From assembly GCA_023150215.1 (NCBI GenBank), contig JAKLLJ010000172.1, forward strand, positions 1 through 6,994: a DNA stretch of 6,994 bases. Direction: 5' to 3'. Under the pieces are notes generated by a model that worked only from the letters and a program-made list of their open reading frames with translations, was not told where the DNA came from and did not search any database. How positions within the stretch are numbered: position 1 is the first letter of the stretch; each line of letters starts with the position of its first letter. Positions 6,468-6,994 of the stretch are shown one piece after another. The position numbers and the translations under genes are program-made. This DNA is from Thauera sp. GTDB lineage: Bacteria; Pseudomonadota; Gammaproteobacteria; Burkholderiales; Rhodocyclaceae.

Positions 6468-6959
6468 CTATCTGAAACGAATCTTGTCGGCCACCTCGAG
6501 AGGCAGCCAGGGTTTGACGGCAATCACCGCCGACTCGAGCGGCGCCGAGAACAGCGCATCACGCCACCACGGCTCCTTCGACACGCCGGCCAGCCCGCCA
6601 ATCAACACGACCACGAGGGCGACCGCCAGCCCGCGCGCGACGCCGAACAGCGCACCGAAGAAGCGGTCGGTCGCACCAAGGCCGGCGGCGCGCAGCAACT
6701 CGCGCAGCAGGTAGCGCAGCAGCGCAGCGAGGATCAGCACGCCGACCACGACCAGCGCGCCACCGGCGACCTGGCGCCACATCGGCTCGGCGATCATGGC
6801 GGAAAAAACGTCGGCCGCCTGTTCGTTATAGCGCCACGCGGCAAATAGCGCAGCCGCCCAAGCGAGCAGGGCCATGACCTCGCTGACCAGGCCGCGCCAC
6901 AGGCCGATCAGGGCGGAAAAGGCGAGCAGACCGAGAAAGGCGTAGTCGAAGACGGTCAT
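6468..6959 (-). CDS. cvpA: CvpA family membrane protein
   Basis: A 163-residue inner-membrane protein with four predicted helices (about residues 5-21, 25-42, 63-86 and 102-125) and a short polar C-terminus. Family marks are the GLWRGLVSEV segment after helix 1 (19-28) and DRFFGALFGVARGL (98-111) before the last helix. CvpA is needed for colicin V production in E. coli and has been linked to envelope stress tolerance; its molecular activity is not established. Its place directly before purF, 10 bases from that start, is the conserved arrangement in proteobacteria and supports the call. ATG 6959 is the first good start, 13 bases after the stop of the upstream gene, with only a weak GGA as ribosome site. 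The length is normal for the family (E. coli 162) and the gene is intact. Confidence 0.95.
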   Translation of the reverse strand: MTVFDYAFLGLLAFSALIGLWRGLVSEVMALLAWAAALFAAWRYNEQAADVFSAMIAEPMWRQVAGGALVVVGVLILAALLRYLLRELLRAAGLGATDRFFGALFGVARGLAVALVVVLIGGLAGVSKEPWWRDALFSAPLESAVIAVKPWLPLEVADKIRFR

Positions 6960-6972
6960 GGTCCGGGCGCGG

Positions 6973-6994
6973 TCAGCGCGGCTGCAGCACCGCG
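6973..6994 (-). CDS. C-terminal end of an upstream operon gene (partial)
   Basis: Reading in from the window edge, one frame gives AVLQPR followed by TGA at 6973-6975, 13 bases before cvpA. In related genomes a SPOR-domain (DedD-like) protein often precedes cvpA, and such an ending would fit, but six residues cannot identify it. Other frames at this edge stay open into the cvpA start, so even the reading frame is an inference from spacing. Confidence 0.35.

Noticed and set aside
4907..6475. A 522-codon open frame on the plus strand opposite purF
   Set aside because: It lies exactly antisense to purF, whose protein is conserved throughout. The plus-strand translation is a low-complexity Val/Ala/Arg/Asp/His-rich string, as expected from third-position GC bias.
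1..6994. CRISPR array, tRNA, rRNA, riboswitch or insertion sequence
   Set aside because: I saw no regularly spaced direct repeats, no tRNA-like cloverleaf, no known riboswitch core and no transposase-like protein in any frame.

Overview
The window is GC-rich, densely coding proteobacterial DNA. The gene content and order best suit a denitrifying betaproteobacterium of the Rhodocyclales type (Thauera, Azoarcus and relatives). That placement is inference from NorE/NorF-like proteins, CcoG and the cvpA-purF-metZ order; there is no rRNA or other taxonomic marker.

Region 1 (26-945, minus strand): two closely spaced membrane-protein genes, norE-like (haem-copper oxidase subunit III family) followed by norF-like (small three-helix subunit IV type protein). 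Such proteins accompany nitric oxide reductase. Region 2 (946-1143): a 198-base divergent intergenic region that must drive norEF leftward and ccoG rightward. It has a weak FNR/Dnr-like dyad and a possible -10 element. Region 3 (1144-2541, plus): ccoG, the polyferredoxin-like membrane protein used in copper delivery to cbb3 oxidase. No ccoNOQP, ccoH or ccoI gene is in the window, and only a short unrecognised reading frame follows ccoG.

Region 4 (2635-3348, minus): a YgeA-type aspartate/glutamate (broad-specificity amino acid) racemase. It is full length and in frame except for one TAG stop at codon 131, where E. coli YgeA (recalled from memory) has Gln. Region 5 (3349-3704): 356 bases without a gene. 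It contains a 94-base inverted pair of REP-like elements (3524-3617), each with a GTAGGAG head and a short GC hairpin, which is the architecture of a REPIN.

Region 6 (3705-6994, minus): a tight housekeeping cluster, read right to left: the last codons of an unidentified gene, cvpA (membrane protein linked to colicin V production), purF (amidophosphoribosyltransferase, first step of purine synthesis) and metZ (O-succinylhomoserine sulfhydrylase). Spacings of 13, 10 and about 32 bases indicate one operon. This order is familiar from beta- and gammaproteobacteria.

I see no wholly new system. The items most worth a second look are the amber-interrupted racemase, the REPIN-like pair beside it, and the isolated ccoG divergent from norEF.
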